A stretch of 64,000 nt of DNA from Cognatundibacterium squillarum (GCF_014652435.1 NZ_BMYU01000005.1:233527-297526), one strand, 5' to 3'; numbered from the stretch's first letter, positions 18,672-28,818 are shown. Numbers and translations: made by a program. The notes: generated by a model not told the origin, from the sequence alone.

Positions 18672-21461
18672 ATGAATCATTTATTCGAATTGCCACGTTT
18701 GCGCCGCATTGCGGCCGGCGTCAGCCTGGCATGTCTGTTCGGCGCAGCCGGTATTGCGCACGCCGGTATTGAAGATCACCATGAATTTGAAGCGACACTG
18801 CATGTGCCGTTCAAAGGCGATGCGAATCTGCGCGCCGGTGCGAATGCCCGTTATTTCACGGTTGAGTTCGAATATCAGCATCTGAAAACCACCCGTGCCG
18901 TGGCATGGCGTGTGGAACTGCTGACACCGCAAGGCCGCGTTGCCGACCGCTGGTACGGTATCGAAAAAATCAGCGGTAAGCCGGTCAGCCAGAAAATTTT
19001 CTGGAGTGGTAAAACCCAGTCCGGCGAAGTGCTGGCCGATGGCAATTATCAGGTACGCCTGACCGCAGTGACTGTGGATGCCGCCGGCGTGCCGGTGATG
19101 TCCGGTGTGGCGCTGAATCAGTTCGCAGAAAAAACACTGAATGCCCTGCGTAAAGACGCTGAAGTACAAAGCTGGCCAATGCAGATCGGTAAAGTCGCAG
19201 CGCCATCCATGCCAGCATTCGCCGGTTTGCCAACGCGCGCCAGCAAACAGGCTGCAGCCAGCGGCAGAAATAACGGTCTGGTAACACGTTCTTCCGTTGC
19301 TGCCACCGGTTCGCTGCCTTACACCGTGTATTACGGTAACCTGCACAGCCAGACCAATCACAGTGACGGCGGTGGTGCGCTGAGCAGCTGCACCGGTGCG
19401 CAAAATCCGCAATCCGCTGCTTATGGTCCGACCGATGCATATCAGTACGCAATGAACCGCGGTCTGGATTTCCTGCTGGCATCCGAACATAACCATATGT
19501 ACGATGGTTCGGATTCCACCAATGCATCCGCCAGTCCGGCCACAGCGAAAAATCTGTATCAGTCTGGTCTGAATCTGGCCAGCAGCTTCAATGCCGGTCA
19601 CGCAAATTTCCTCGCGATTTACGGCATGGAGTGGGGCGTGATCAGCAATGGCGGCCACATGAATATTCTGAACGCGAATGAACTGGTCGGCTGGGAATAC
19701 AACAGCAGCAACCAGTTGCTGGCAGATACCTTCATCGCTAAAAATGATTACGCATCGCTGTACACGCTGATGAAACAGCGCGGCTGGATTGGTCAGTTTA
19801 ACCATCCTTCCACCAGCGGTCAGTTCATCGTGAACGGTACGGCGCTTGGCTACACTGCAGACGGCGATCAGGCGATGGCGCTGTGCGAAGTGATGAACAC
19901 TTCCGCATTTTCGACCAACACCACCGAAACAGAAACCAGCCGTTCCAGCTATGAAGGTGCTTGTAAGAAAGCACTGGAAGCCGGTTATCACGTCGCATTC
20001 TCCACCAATCAGGATAACCATTGCGCCAACTGGGGTGCGTCTTACACCAACCGCACCGGCGTGCTGATTCCGAGTGGCCTGCCGCTGAACAATGCGAACT
20101 TTATCGATGCAATCAAAGCACGCCGCGTGTTTGCGACCATGGATAAAAACTCGCAAATTATTCTGACTGCCAACGGCCATGTGATGGGTGAGCGTTTCAC
20201 CAACAGCGGCGCTCTGAATCTGAATATTCTGTTTGCCAACAGCGCAGGCCGCACTGCCGCAACCGTGGAAATTTATGAAGGTGTGCCGGGCCGTAATGGT
20301 ACGGTGACTTTGCTGACATCCAGCGCGACAGCGTCGGTCACACCAACCATCGGTGAGCATTTCTACTACGCCAAAATCACACAGGACGACGGCAATATGC
20401 TGTGGTCTGCGCCGATCTGGGTGACACAATCCAACAGCAGCGCGGATACGACAGCACCGACAGTGTCTGCGACCGAGTCCGGCAGCAGCGGCACGATTAC
20501 CTTGTCTGCGAATGCATCAGATAACGTCGGTGTGACGAAGGTAGAGTTTTATGTTGATGGCGCACTGAAAGGCAGCAGCACCGCAGCGCCGTACAGCCTG
20601 AGCCTGAATTCGACCACGCTGAGCAACGGCAGCCATACGCTGGTTGCGAAAGCTTATGATGCAGCGGGCAACGTCGGTACTTCTTCCAGCGTCAGCTTCA
20701 GTGTCAGCAATGTCACTGCAGACACCACAGCGCCAACCGTCACTGCCAGCGAATCCGGCAGCAGCGGCACGATCACGCTGTCTGCAAATGCATCGGACAA
20801 CGTAGGTGTGACGAAAGTGGAGTTCTATGTTGATGGCACGCTGAAAGGCAGCAGCGCCGCAGCGCCGTACAGCCTGAGTCTGAATTCGACCACGCTGAGC
20901 AATGGCAGCCACACGCTGGTCGCCAAAGCTTATGATGCTGCAGGCAATGTCGGCACATCGTCCAGCGTCAGCTTCAGTGTCAGCAATGTGGTATCGACGC
21001 AGCTGATCACCAATGGCAGTTTTGAAAGCGGTGCGAGCAGCTGGACAGCCAGCTCCGGTGTGATCACCAACGACAGCACACAGGCGGCACGTACCGGTAC
21101 GTACAAAGCATGGATGAATGGCTACGGCAGTGCGCATACCGATACGCTGTATCAGCAAGTCAGTATTCCGTCCGGTATCAGCAGTGCTTCGCTGAGTTTC
21201 TGGCTGAAAGTGGTGTCGGATGAAACCACCACCACACAGGCTTACGATACTCTGAAAGTGCAGGTGCAAAACAGCAGCGGTACAGTGCTGGCGACGCTGG
21301 CGACTTATTCGAATCTGAACAAAGGCAGCAGCTATCTGCAAAAAACCTTTGATCTGAGTGCGTACAAAGGCCAGACCATCCGCATCTACTTTGTGGGTGT
21401 GGAAGGCAGCACGGTCGCGACATCTTTCCTGATTGATGACGTGACACTGACAACCAACTGA
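18672..21461 (+). CDS. Secreted PHP-domain (CehA/McbA-like) protein with two Ig-like repeats and a C-terminal module
   Basis: A 929-residue protein. A signal peptide (residues 1-32, ending GIAHA) precedes a beta-rich region, then a PHP-type metal-dependent hydrolase domain: GNLHSQTNHSDGG with its first His at residue 225, followed by SEHNHMYD, GMEWG and FNHPS, all plausible metal ligands. Two nearly identical Ig-like domains follow (about 592-775), then a C-terminal domain opening LITNGSFESGASSW, like carbohydrate-binding or MAM-type modules. It is probably an extracellular or periplasmic phosphoesterase-like enzyme. The ATG has AGGGAG upstream. It stands alone between hairpins. Confidence 0.85.
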   Translation: MNHLFELPRLRRIAAGVSLACLFGAAGIAHAGIEDHHEFEATLHVPFKGDANLRAGANARYFTVEFEYQHLKTTRAVAWRVELLTPQGRVADRWYGIEKISGKPVSQKIFWSGKTQSGEVLADGNYQVRLTAVTVDAAGVPVMSGVALNQFAEKTLNALRKDAEVQSWPMQIGKVAAPSMPAFAGLPTRASKQAAASGRNNGLVTRSSVAATGSLPYTVYYGNLHSQTNHSDGGGALSSCTGAQNPQSAAYGPTDAYQYAMNRGLDFLLASEHNHMYDGSDSTNASASPATAKNLYQSGLNLASSFNAGHANFLAIYGMEWGVISNGGHMNILNANELVGWEYNSSNQLLADTFIAKNDYASLYTLMKQRGWIGQFNHPSTSGQFIVNGTALGYTADGDQAMALCEVMNTSAFSTNTTETETSRSSYEGACKKALEAGYHVAFSTNQDNHCANWGASYTNRTGVLIPSGLPLNNANFIDAIKARRVFATMDKNSQIILTANGHVMGERFTNSGALNLNILFANSAGRTAATVEIYEGVPGRNGTVTLLTSSATASVTPTIGEHFYYAKITQDDGNMLWSAPIWVTQSNSSADTTAPTVSATESGSSGTITLSANASDNVGVTKVEFYVDGALKGSSTAAPYSLSLNSTTLSNGSHTLVAKAYDAAGNVGTSSSVSFSVSNVTADTTAPTVTASESGSSGTITLSANASDNVGVTKVEFYVDGTLKGSSAAAPYSLSLNSTTLSNGSHTLVAKAYDAAGNVGTSSSVSFSVSNVVSTQLITNGSFESGASSWTASSGVITNDSTQAARTGTYKAWMNGYGSAHTDTLYQQVSIPSGISSASLSFWLKVVSDETTTTQAYDTLKVQVQNSSGTVLATLATYSNLNKGSSYLQKTFDLSAYKGQTIRIYFVGVEGSTVATSFLIDDVTLTTN
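20445..20996 (+). repeat. Tandem duplication of a 276-bp Ig-like module inside the PHP gene
   Basis: Two 92-codon units, the first starting at 20445 and the second at 20721, each opening DTTAPTV and containing ASDNVGVTKVEFYVDG. The proteins differ at about four positions, so the duplication is recent or kept uniform by recombination. Confidence 0.9.
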
Positions 21462-21484
21462 TCCGGTTTTCAGCCCGTGTTAAC

Positions 21485-21510
21485 ACGCCACCCTTGCGGT
21501 GGCGTTTTTT
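21485..21510 (+). terminator. Rho-independent terminator of the PHP gene
   Basis: Stem ACGCCACC / GGTGGCGT followed by a run of T, about 25 bases after the stop. Confidence 0.85.
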
Positions 21511-21569
21511 ATTGTGTTCTGCAATGGATTCAAGCAATCTGTGGTCTTTCACCCCTCTGAAAAGGAAGC

Positions 21570-22079
21570 ATGATGCAGTTATTCAGCGCAGAACAGTATC
21601 AGCCGGATTTACAGCAGCGATTTACCACGCTGCGCGATAGTCTGCTGCATTTGCTGCCATACGCAAGAATTGAACATGTGGGCTCATCTGCGGTGCCGGG
21701 CGCTGTATCGAAAGGAGATCTGGATGTCGCGGTGGTGGTGCTACTGGCGCAACACGCTGCAACAGTGCAAACGCTGCTGGCACTGGGATATACCGAGCAG
21801 GCTGATACACTGCGGACAGAAGCGCTGTGCATGCTGAATGCCGGTGCAGAAATGCCGGAACATGCGTTGCAGATCGTTGCGGCCAGATCGGAATTTGAAG
21901 ATTTCATGCGCTTTCGCGATGCTTTGCTGGCGGAGCCAGCGCTGGTACAGCAATACAATGCAGTCAAGCAGGCGGCCAGCCATTTACCAGCGGAGGCTTA
22001 CCGTGCCGCCAAAAGTGCATTTATCGAAAGCGTTTTACAGCGTTTGCCAGCAAGTACAGAACAAGGACATTCAGCATGA
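21570..22079 (+). CDS. GrpB family (UPF0157) nucleotidyltransferase-like protein
   Basis: A 169-residue protein with the GrpB signature IEHVGSSAVPGAVSKGDLDV (about residues 34-53), a nucleotidyltransferase-superfamily GS...D-x-D pattern. Members are often fused to dephospho-CoA kinase or stand alone; biochemical role is unsettled. Two adjacent ATGs (21570, 21573) are possible; the second has better spacing from AAGGAAG. The last four bases overlap the next gene (ATGA), implying coupled translation with the racemase. Confidence 0.85.
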   Translation: MMQLFSAEQYQPDLQQRFTTLRDSLLHLLPYARIEHVGSSAVPGAVSKGDLDVAVVVLLAQHAATVQTLLALGYTEQADTLRTEALCMLNAGAEMPEHALQIVAARSEFEDFMRFRDALLAEPALVQQYNAVKQAASHLPAEAYRAAKSAFIESVLQRLPASTEQGHSA

Positions 22080-22771
22080 AAACCATAGGATTAATCGGTG
22101 GCATGAGCTGGGAATCGACCCAGACTTACTATCGCCTGATCAATATCGCGATCAGAGAGAAACTGGGCGGATTACATTCGGCGCGGCTGGTGTTGTACAG
22201 CGTGGACTTTCACGATATCGAAGTCTTGCAGCGTCAGGGTGACTGGCAGGCAGCCGGTGTGCTGCTGGCGCAGGCTGCGCAATCGTTGCAGGCCGCCGGT
22301 GCGGACATGGTAGTGATTTGTACCAATACCATGCACAAAGTCGCGGAACAGGTGCAGGCGGCGGTCAGTATTCCTTTACTGCATATCGCTGATCCGACTG
22401 CGCAGGCGATACGCGCTGCCGGTTTTCAGCGGGTTGCATTGCTGGGTACCCGTTTCACCATGGAACAGGATTTTTACCGCGCGCGGCTGGAGCAACAGCA
22501 CGGCTTGCAAGTGATTGTGCCGGAACAAAACGAGCGCGACGTGGTACACCGCATCATTTATGAAGAGCTTTGCCTGGGGCAGATAAAACCGGAATCGAAG
22601 ACGGCCTATCTGAACATCATCCGCCAGCTGCAGACACGCGGCGCACAGGCCGTGATACTGGGGTGCACTGAAATTTCCCTGCTGGTGCAGCAAACCGATC
22701 TGGACTTACCTTTGTTTGATACGACGGCACTGCATGCGACAGCCGCTGCAGATGCGGCTTTGATTTCTTGA
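22076..22771 (+). CDS. Aspartate/glutamate racemase family protein
   Basis: A 231-residue cofactor-independent racemase. It begins MKTIGLIGGMSWESTQTYYR, has the first catalytic cysteine in VVICTNTMHK and the second in AVILGCTEISLL, the pair that acts as acid and base on the alpha carbon. The family interconverts L- and D-aspartate or glutamate, and the annotation 'aspartate racemase' is the usual choice for this branch (YgeA-like). The substrate has not been established here. It overlaps the GrpB gene. Confidence 0.9.
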   Translation: MKTIGLIGGMSWESTQTYYRLINIAIREKLGGLHSARLVLYSVDFHDIEVLQRQGDWQAAGVLLAQAAQSLQAAGADMVVICTNTMHKVAEQVQAAVSIPLLHIADPTAQAIRAAGFQRVALLGTRFTMEQDFYRARLEQQHGLQVIVPEQNERDVVHRIIYEELCLGQIKPESKTAYLNIIRQLQTRGAQAVILGCTEISLLVQQTDLDLPLFDTTALHATAAADAALIS

Positions 22772-22828
22772 ATTCGCTTTTGATGAAAATAATGCTGCCG
22801 TGCTGGTTTGATTTGTGCAAAGGATTAT

Positions 22829-23749
22829 ATGAATAAATTGAGTTGTAAAATTAAGATAATTTTTACTATTTCATTTATAATTTTTATTTATATTTTCTTT
22901 GGCGGTGTTGAGTCCGATTCGATGAGGCTTTCGGGGAGACTTGTATATTCATCGGGAAAAAATCAGATTGATTTAATTAAATTAGATGGCTTCGGAATTG
23001 ATGGGGGTGGTCAGTTTTCATCGGATGATTATATTAATTATTTTACGTTACTTTCTGATGGTCTGATTCTTTTTGAGAATTGCGCCTGGAACCGTAAGCG
23101 AAATTGCATCTTGATGAAATTTGATATAGATGCAAAGAAGACTAGCGTTTTGCGTTCAGGTTATTTGCCGACATATATTTCAGAGGCTCAGGCAATCTTG
23201 TTTTATGATCTGGACGAAAAATCAGGGCAAAAGTGGTTGTATATTGCTGATTTAAAAAATCCATTTATCTCAAAGAAAATTGCCAAGGCACCTGCAGATA
23301 GGATTCTGCCTAATGGATTAAATTATCCGCTGGCTACTCAGCCAGTCCAAATATCTAACGATGAAATTATATTTGTAGGAGAAGACAGCGCACTGTGGAT
23401 ATTTCAAATATCAAGCGCAAAGCTTCGGTCAACAGGGATTAAAGAAAGTATTCCTCATTTATGGAGGAAACGTACCCAGCAGTTAGTTTGCTATGATTTG
23501 AAAGCACAAGAGTTTTATCAAATCTCGCTAATGACTGGACATATTGAAAAGCTACCGCAACTCAAGGGTGCTTATGGTTTAGTCTATTTTCCAAATGATG
23601 ATGCAATTATTTATGGAAAATCGCATGCAAATATGTTGATTTCAGAGAAATACGATATGTTTGTATACCGTTTTGATAAGAAAAAAGAAATCAAGTTGCG
23701 TGATAATGTTTTTATAAGTAGTGGTCTATGGCTTCCACCGAATCCGTGA
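22829..23749 (+). CDS. AT-rich orphan: membrane-anchored protein, possibly beta-propeller-like
   Basis: A 306-residue protein that I do not recognise. Residues 1-28 are a basic start plus a strong hydrophobic stretch (IIFTISFIIFIYIFFGG), a signal anchor or uncleaved signal. The rest is rich in short strands with repeated hydrophobic-Gly/Asp turns such as GRLVYSSGKNQIDLIKLDG, WLYIADLKN and LWIFQISSAKL, reminiscent of TolB/WD40-like propellers, but no repeat is certain. It has a good AAAGGA site. Codon use is strikingly AT-rich compared with both flanks, suggesting horizontal acquisition. Confidence 0.75.
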   Translation: MNKLSCKIKIIFTISFIIFIYIFFGGVESDSMRLSGRLVYSSGKNQIDLIKLDGFGIDGGGQFSSDDYINYFTLLSDGLILFENCAWNRKRNCILMKFDIDAKKTSVLRSGYLPTYISEAQAILFYDLDEKSGQKWLYIADLKNPFISKKIAKAPADRILPNGLNYPLATQPVQISNDEIIFVGEDSALWIFQISSAKLRSTGIKESIPHLWRKRTQQLVCYDLKAQEFYQISLMTGHIEKLPQLKGAYGLVYFPNDDAIIYGKSHANMLISEKYDMFVYRFDKKKEIKLRDNVFISSGLWLPPNP

Positions 23750-23944
23750 AACAGCTTGTTGACGCTAAACAGAATATATTGGCCGACCACATCTCAAGTG
23801 ACGCGAGTGTATTAATTGCGATCTGATCTGATGCACCCCGGGTTTAGCGTGTACAGATACCTGCGGTGACTGTGAACTACGAATTGTTAAGTCAGCGACC
23901 AGCTTTCTTAAAGCACGGCCGCAACGGTTTGCCTTAAGCAGGGC

Positions 23945-24679
23945 TTACATGCCGCCCCAGATGCCGTTCAGCAGGGCAATGCTGGCCAGTCCGGCGGTTT
24001 CGGTGCGCAGGACACGCGGGCCGATTGAAAGGCAAAGTACACCGTGACGCACGGCGGCTTGTTCTTCATCCGGACTCAGGCCGCCTTCCGGGCCGATCAG
24101 CAGGCTGATGGCTTGCGGCGGGTGATGGCGCGCCCAGTCAGCCAGCGAAGTTTCAGCGCGTGGCGACAGCATGATGCGTTTGTGCATATCCTGTTGTGCC
24201 AGCCAGGAATTCAGACTGACCGGTGCATGTAACTGCGCCAGACGATTGCGTCCGCATTGTTCCGCTGCCGCTGTAATAATGCCTTGCCAGTGCGCCATTT
24301 TTTTATCCGCACGGTCTGCGCTCAGTTTCACCACGCTGCGCTGAGCGGCAACCGGCTGAATCGAGGTCACGCCGAGTTCCATCGCTTTCTCGATAATCCA
24401 GTCCATTTTGCTGCCTTCCGGCAAGCCCTGCACCAGATTCAGCGCATATGGCAGTTCGGTTTCTTCCGGCATGAATAATTTGATTTCAGCGCTCGCGTGT
24501 TTTTTGCCGATCTCGGTCAGCGTTGCGATAAACGCGCCGCCGAGACCATTGAATAACTGAATGGTGTCGCCGGCTTTCAGGCGAATCACAGCAACATGGT
24601 GGGCGATGGCGGCGGGTAAATCCAGCGTAACGCCAACGTCCAGCGTGGCGTGTTCCGGTGAAAGATAAAATCGTGGCAT
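23945..24679 (-). CDS. rsmE: 16S rRNA (uracil-1498-N3)-methyltransferase
   Basis: A 244-residue SPOUT-class methyltransferase. The N-terminal PUA-like part starts MPRFYLSPEHATL. The knotted C-terminal SAM site shows LIGPEGGLSPDEEQAA and LRTETAGLASIALLNG. RsmE methylates N3 of U1498 in the small-subunit rRNA. The ATG at 24679 fits the family start; the upstream in-frame ATG adds 12 unlikely residues. It lies downstream of the spermidine gene on the same strand, about 80 bases from it. Confidence 0.95.
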   Translation of the reverse strand: MPRFYLSPEHATLDVGVTLDLPAAIAHHVAVIRLKAGDTIQLFNGLGGAFIATLTEIGKKHASAEIKLFMPEETELPYALNLVQGLPEGSKMDWIIEKAMELGVTSIQPVAAQRSVVKLSADRADKKMAHWQGIITAAAEQCGRNRLAQLHAPVSLNSWLAQQDMHKRIMLSPRAETSLADWARHHPPQAISLLIGPEGGLSPDEEQAAVRHGVLCLSIGPRVLRTETAGLASIALLNGIWGGM

Positions 24680-24758
24680 GAGGCAGCCTGTCAGGCGGAA
24701 TGCAGAAAAAACCATTATACGCCGCTGCCCGTGCGGGGCACAGCGGCGTTGCGTGCTG

Positions 24759-25994
24759 TTAATCCGGGATCAGATTTTGTGCAAACTGCGGTAAGGCAAA
24801 CAGCGCCTGATGCAGACCGGCATGGTAATACTGCAGGCCGGTGATCTCACGCTCTTGCAGCCGTTGCGCAATATCGCTGTGGCTGATTGCGCAGGGATCA
24901 GTGTTGCGCGATGCGATTGCCATGCCCCATTGCGCACCGTACAGAGGCACAAACACGGTATAAGGCCGCACCACGGCAAATGCCTGCTGTAATTTTTGCA
25001 GCGTGCTGCGGAAACGCTCAGGGTGGTAATACGGGCTGCCCAGATGTATCACCAGCATGCCCTGATCCGTCAGTCGTTCATTGCAGGCGCGGAAAAAATC
25101 CGGCGTCATGCAGGTGGCGGCCAGACTGCTGCCATCCGGCGCGACCGGATCGGTAAGATCGAGCAGAATCAGATCCCAGCTTTGCTGCGTTTCGCGGATA
25201 AATGCAAAGCCATCGGTACAAGTGATGCTGACCCGTTGATCATCCAGCGCGCCACGGTGAATGGCAGGCAAATGTTCACGCGACAGACGAATCACCGTTT
25301 CATCAATTTCACACAGTGTGATGCTGTCGATGGACGGATGCTTCAGCAACTCCTCGCAGGAACCGCCATCGCCGCCGCCAATCACCAGTGCGCGGCGCGG
25401 GGCAGGGTGGCTCAGTGCGGCAGGATGCACCAGATTTTCGTGATAGCAGAATTCATCTTTTTCCGACGTCATCATCGCGCCGTCGATGCGCATGACTTTG
25501 CCGAAATCCTGCGTCTGCGCAAATTCGATGCGCTGCAAAGGACTCTGAAAACTCTGTATGGCGCTGACTTCGGTCTGATAACCGGTGTGCGCAGTCAGAC
25601 TTTCATGCCAGTGTGTGCTTTCGGGTGTGCCGCGCTGCAATTCCTGTCGGATCACCCGTAATGGCGCAAAGGCCTGAATCAGATCATCCACAATCCGGCG
25701 AGCCTTGCTGCTGTTGTCATTCTGGAAGTTGCAGACATACACATCCAGCGTAACCGCGCGCCGCTCGGGCCAGGTGTGAACCGCGACATGCGATTCTGCC
25801 AGTAATAAAGTGCCGGTCACGCCTGCCGGACTGCCGTCTGCATTACTGAACGGAAAGAACTTTTCGCCGACGATGGTCAGGCCGGATGCCTGCGTGATGG
25901 CAGTAACGCGGTCGCGCAGAATTTGCGCATCAAGGAATAAAGCAGAGCTGCCTTCGCATTCGAAGCAGTCCGCTGTCAGATGTAAACCTTCCAT
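24759..25994 (-). CDS. Fused S-adenosylmethionine decarboxylase (SpeD-like) and spermidine synthase (SpeE)
   Basis: A 411-residue protein. Residues 1-120 are a class 1b SpeD proenzyme: the self-cleavage site [15 protein letters not shown] has the pyruvoyl serine at residue 68, with the downstream cysteine in YVCNF. Residues about 140-411 are spermidine synthase: YHENLVHPA, the nucleotide loop [14 protein letters not shown] and the catalytic [12 protein letters not shown]. One chain would decarboxylate AdoMet and use the product as aminopropyl donor for putrescine. Some SpeD homologues in other bacteria are known to decarboxylate ornithine or arginine instead, so the first activity should not be taken for granted. 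Frames are continuous, so this is a true fusion. Confidence 0.9.
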   Translation of the reverse strand: MEGLHLTADCFECEGSSALFLDAQILRDRVTAITQASGLTIVGEKFFPFSNADGSPAGVTGTLLLAESHVAVHTWPERRAVTLDVYVCNFQNDNSSKARRIVDDLIQAFAPLRVIRQELQRGTPESTHWHESLTAHTGYQTEVSAIQSFQSPLQRIEFAQTQDFGKVMRIDGAMMTSEKDEFCYHENLVHPAALSHPAPRRALVIGGGDGGSCEELLKHPSIDSITLCEIDETVIRLSREHLPAIHRGALDDQRVSITCTDGFAFIRETQQSWDLILLDLTDPVAPDGSSLAATCMTPDFFRACNERLTDQGMLVIHLGSPYYHPERFRSTLQKLQQAFAVVRPYTVFVPLYGAQWGMAIASRNTDPCAISHSDIAQRLQEREITGLQYYHAGLHQALFALPQFAQNLIPD

Positions 25995-26144
25995 TTCACT
26001 AACTTTTTGCTATCAAACACAGAAAGCGGGCAATTGTATTCGATGGTGCAGTGGTCTGGTAAAATACGCCGGTTTATTTTGCGCCAGCTATTTCGCCGTG
26101 CGCAGCCGTACCGGATCTGTTTCCTCAATTCATCATCAATTATC

Positions 26145-28148
26145 ATGATTTCTACACTTCAGCCAGCCACACTCAGCAAAATGGCAAACGCAATCCGCGT
26201 TTTGTCGATGGATGCCGTACAGAAAGCCAATTCCGGTCACCCGGGCGCGCCTATGGGCATGGCAGACATCGCCGTGGCACTGTGGAAAGGTCATTACCGT
26301 CACAACCCGTCGAATCCGGGCTGGATTAACCGTGACCGCTTTGTACTGTCTAACGGTCATGGCTCCATGCTGCATTATTCCCTGCTGCATCTTAGCGGTT
26401 ACGATCTGGATATGAATGAAATCCGTAACTTCCGTCAGCTGCATTCCAAAACGGCAGGCCACCCGGAAGTGCATATCACACCGGGCGTGGAAACAACGAC
26501 CGGTCCGCTGGGTCAGGGTATTACCAATGCGGTGGGTATGGCGCTGGCAGAAAAACTGCTGGCAGCAGAATTCAATGAAGACGGTTTCCCGGTTGTCGAT
26601 CACCACACTTATGTATTCATGGGTGACGGCTGCCTGATGGAAGGTATTTCCCACGAAGCCTGCTCACTGGCCGGGACATGGCAGCTGAACAAACTGATCG
26701 CGTTCTGGGATGACAACGGTATTTCCATCGACGGTCATGTTGAAGGCTGGTTCACTGATGACACACCGAAACGTTTTGAATCTTACGGCTGGAATGTAAT
26801 CCGTGGTGTGGATGGCCATGATGCGCTGGCAGTGGATGCGGCAATTCAGGCAGCAAAATCTGCTGACAAACCAACCCTGATCTGCTGCCGTACTGTGATC
26901 GGTAAAGGTTCGCCGAACAAACAAGGTACGCACGATGTACATGGCGCAGCGCTGGGTGATAAAGAAGTGGCTGCCGTTCGTGAATATCTGGGCTGGACAC
27001 TGCCACCATTCGAAATGCCTGCTGACGTGTATGAAGCATGGGATGCGAAAGCGGCCGGTGCAACTGCAGAAGGCACATGGAACAGCCTGTTTGCCGCTTA
27101 CGCAGAAAAATTCCCGGCTAAAGCCGCAGAACTGACACGCCGCATGAAAGGCGAACTGCCAGCGGATTTTGATGCGGTCATCGCAAAAGCGGTTGCTGCC
27201 TGCGTAGAGAAAAAAGAAAACATCGCTACCCGTAAAGCCAGCCAGAACGCGATTCAGGCATTTGCACCAGCGCTGCCTGAATTCCTCGGCGGTTCTGCTG
27301 ATCTGACCGGCTCTAATCTGACCAACTGGAAAGAATGCGTTGCAGTACGTGCTAATCAGGCCGGTAACCACGTGAACTACGGTGTGCGTGAATTCGGTAT
27401 GAGCGCGATCATGAACGGTATTGCGCTGCACGGCGGCTACCTGCCATTCGGCGCGACCTTCCTGACCTTCTCTGACTACAGCCGCAACGCGCTGCGTATG
27501 GCAGCGCTGATGAAAGTGCGCAGCCTGTTCGTATTTACCCATGATTCTATCGGTCTGGGTGAAGACGGTCCTACGCATCAATCCGTAGAACACGTTTCCA
27601 GCCTGCGTCTGATCCCGAATCTGGACAACTGGCGTCCTTGTGACACAGTGGAATCCGCTGTGGCATGGGGCGCTGCAGTGACCCGTAAAGATGGCCCGAG
27701 CACACTGATTTTCTCGCGTCAGAATCTGCCGTATCAGGAACGCACTGAAGCGCAGATCGCTGACATCGCTCGCGGTGGTTATGTACTGCGCGACGCAGCC
27801 GATGCCAAAGCCGTGCTGATCGCCACCGGTTCGGAAATCGAACTGGCAGTCAAAGCAGCGACGGAACTGGAACAGCAGGGTATCGCAGTGCGCGTGGTTT
27901 CTATGCCATCCACCGATGTATTCGACCGTCAGGATGCAGCTTATAAAGCGTCCGTACTGGGTAAAGGTCTGCCACGTGTCGCAATCGAAGCCGGTGTGAC
28001 CGACTTCTGGTACAAATACGTGGGTCTGGAAGGCGCAGTCGTTGGTATCGACAGCTTCGGTGAATCTGCACCGGCTGGCGTACTGTTTAAACACTTTGGT
28101 TTCACGACAGAAAATGTCATCGCCAAAGTTAAAGCCGTACTGGCCTGA
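26145..28148 (+). CDS. tkt: Transketolase
   Basis: A 667-residue thiamine-diphosphate enzyme of the pentose phosphate pathway that moves two-carbon units between sugar phosphates. The cofactor motif [19 protein letters not shown] continues to [14 protein letters not shown]. The pyrimidine domain has [18 protein letters not shown] and the C-terminal domain ends [12 protein letters not shown]. The ATG at 26145 gives the family length; the ATG 12 codons later ([10 protein letters not shown]) is also possible and neither has a strong ribosome site. It is divergent from speD-speE. A GNAT gene and gapA follow. Confidence 0.96.
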   Translation: MISTLQPATLSKMANAIRVLSMDAVQKANSGHPGAPMGMADIAVALWKGHYRHNPSNPGWINRDRFVLSNGHGSMLHYSLLHLSGYDLDMNEIRNFRQLHSKTAGHPEVHITPGVETTTGPLGQGITNAVGMALAEKLLAAEFNEDGFPVVDHHTYVFMGDGCLMEGISHEACSLAGTWQLNKLIAFWDDNGISIDGHVEGWFTDDTPKRFESYGWNVIRGVDGHDALAVDAAIQAAKSADKPTLICCRTVIGKGSPNKQGTHDVHGAALGDKEVAAVREYLGWTLPPFEMPADVYEAWDAKAAGATAEGTWNSLFAAYAEKFPAKAAELTRRMKGELPADFDAVIAKAVAACVEKKENIATRKASQNAIQAFAPALPEFLGGSADLTGSNLTNWKECVAVRANQAGNHVNYGVREFGMSAIMNGIALHGGYLPFGATFLTFSDYSRNALRMAALMKVRSLFVFTHDSIGLGEDGPTHQSVEHVSSLRLIPNLDNWRPCDTVESAVAWGAAVTRKDGPSTLIFSRQNLPYQERTEAQIADIARGGYVLRDAADAKAVLIATGSEIELAVKAATELEQQGIAVRVVSMPSTDVFDRQDAAYKASVLGKGLPRVAIEAGVTDFWYKYVGLEGAVVGIDSFGESAPAGVLFKHFGFTTENVIAKVKAVLA

Positions 28149-28164
28149 GATTGAGTAATTACGA

Positions 28165-28749
28165 ATGAGCAGTATCAAAGAAGTCAGTCTGCGTCGTGCT
28201 ACTGTAGCCGACGCAGAAGCCATCGCCGCCGTCCGTGTGGAAGGCTGGCAAACCACTTACCGTGGCATGATTCCGGATCAGTATCTCGATGAGATGCTGG
28301 TTGATGACCATGTGCTGTACTGGAAGCGCATTCTGCAGGCTTTACCGGCAGCAGCCGACAAAGCCTGTGTGTATGTCGCCGAAAGCGAAGGTCATGTGAT
28401 CGGCTTTGTGTCTGCCACTTTGCTGGCGGAACCCAAGCATGGTTATCATGCCGAACTCGGTGCTCTGTATATTCGTCCGCAATGGCAGCGCGCCGGTATC
28501 GGCCGCCGCATGATGCACAAGGTCGCGCGCACGCTGCAAAGCTGGAATTGCGCTGATCTGGTGGTCTGGGTCTTGTCGGATAACCGTCTGGCGCGCAATT
28601 TCTATGAAGAGTTGCATGGCGAATTCGTGCTCGAGCAGGAATTCAGCTGGGACGACATGGATCTGAAAGAAGTGGGGTATGGCTGGAAAGACCTGAATGT
28701 CTTACTGGCTTCCGTGAATGCAGTTGCTGGCTCTGCCGCAGTCCATTAA
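28165..28749 (+). CDS. GNAT family N-acetyltransferase
   Basis: A 194-residue acetyltransferase. The acetyl-CoA pyrophosphate-binding loop is RPQWQRAGIGRRMMHKV (Q/RxxGxG/A type), preceded by a strand AELGALYI. NRLARNFYEELHGEF near the end is the usual C-terminal GNAT motif. It starts 17 bases after tkt, so the two are likely co-transcribed. The substrate is unknown; the sequence resembles the RimI-like branch only loosely. Confidence 0.88.
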   Translation: MSSIKEVSLRRATVADAEAIAAVRVEGWQTTYRGMIPDQYLDEMLVDDHVLYWKRILQALPAAADKACVYVAESEGHVIGFVSATLLAEPKHGYHAELGALYIRPQWQRAGIGRRMMHKVARTLQSWNCADLVVWVLSDNRLARNFYEELHGEFVLEQEFSWDDMDLKEVGYGWKDLNVLLASVNAVAGSAAVH

Positions 28750-28818
28750 AACAAGACGGCAGAGACAGGCAGGTTTTTTGTTGTTTTTTTATTTGTAATC
28801 ATCCTTTGGAGATTCACT

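Noticed and set aside
18681..20429. A 582-codon minus-strand frame opposite the PHP gene
   Set aside because: A shadow of the plus-strand gene. The plus-strand frame has a signal peptide, metal motifs and a ribosome site.
23762..23850. A 9-bp inverted repeat separated by 71 bases next to the AT-rich orphan
   Set aside because: Too short for a convincing insertion-sequence end, and no transposase or target duplication is seen. Mentioned only as a possible boundary.
26664..28256. A 530-codon minus-strand frame opposite transketolase
   Set aside because: Antisense to a certain gene; cysteine/phenylalanine-rich with no motifs.
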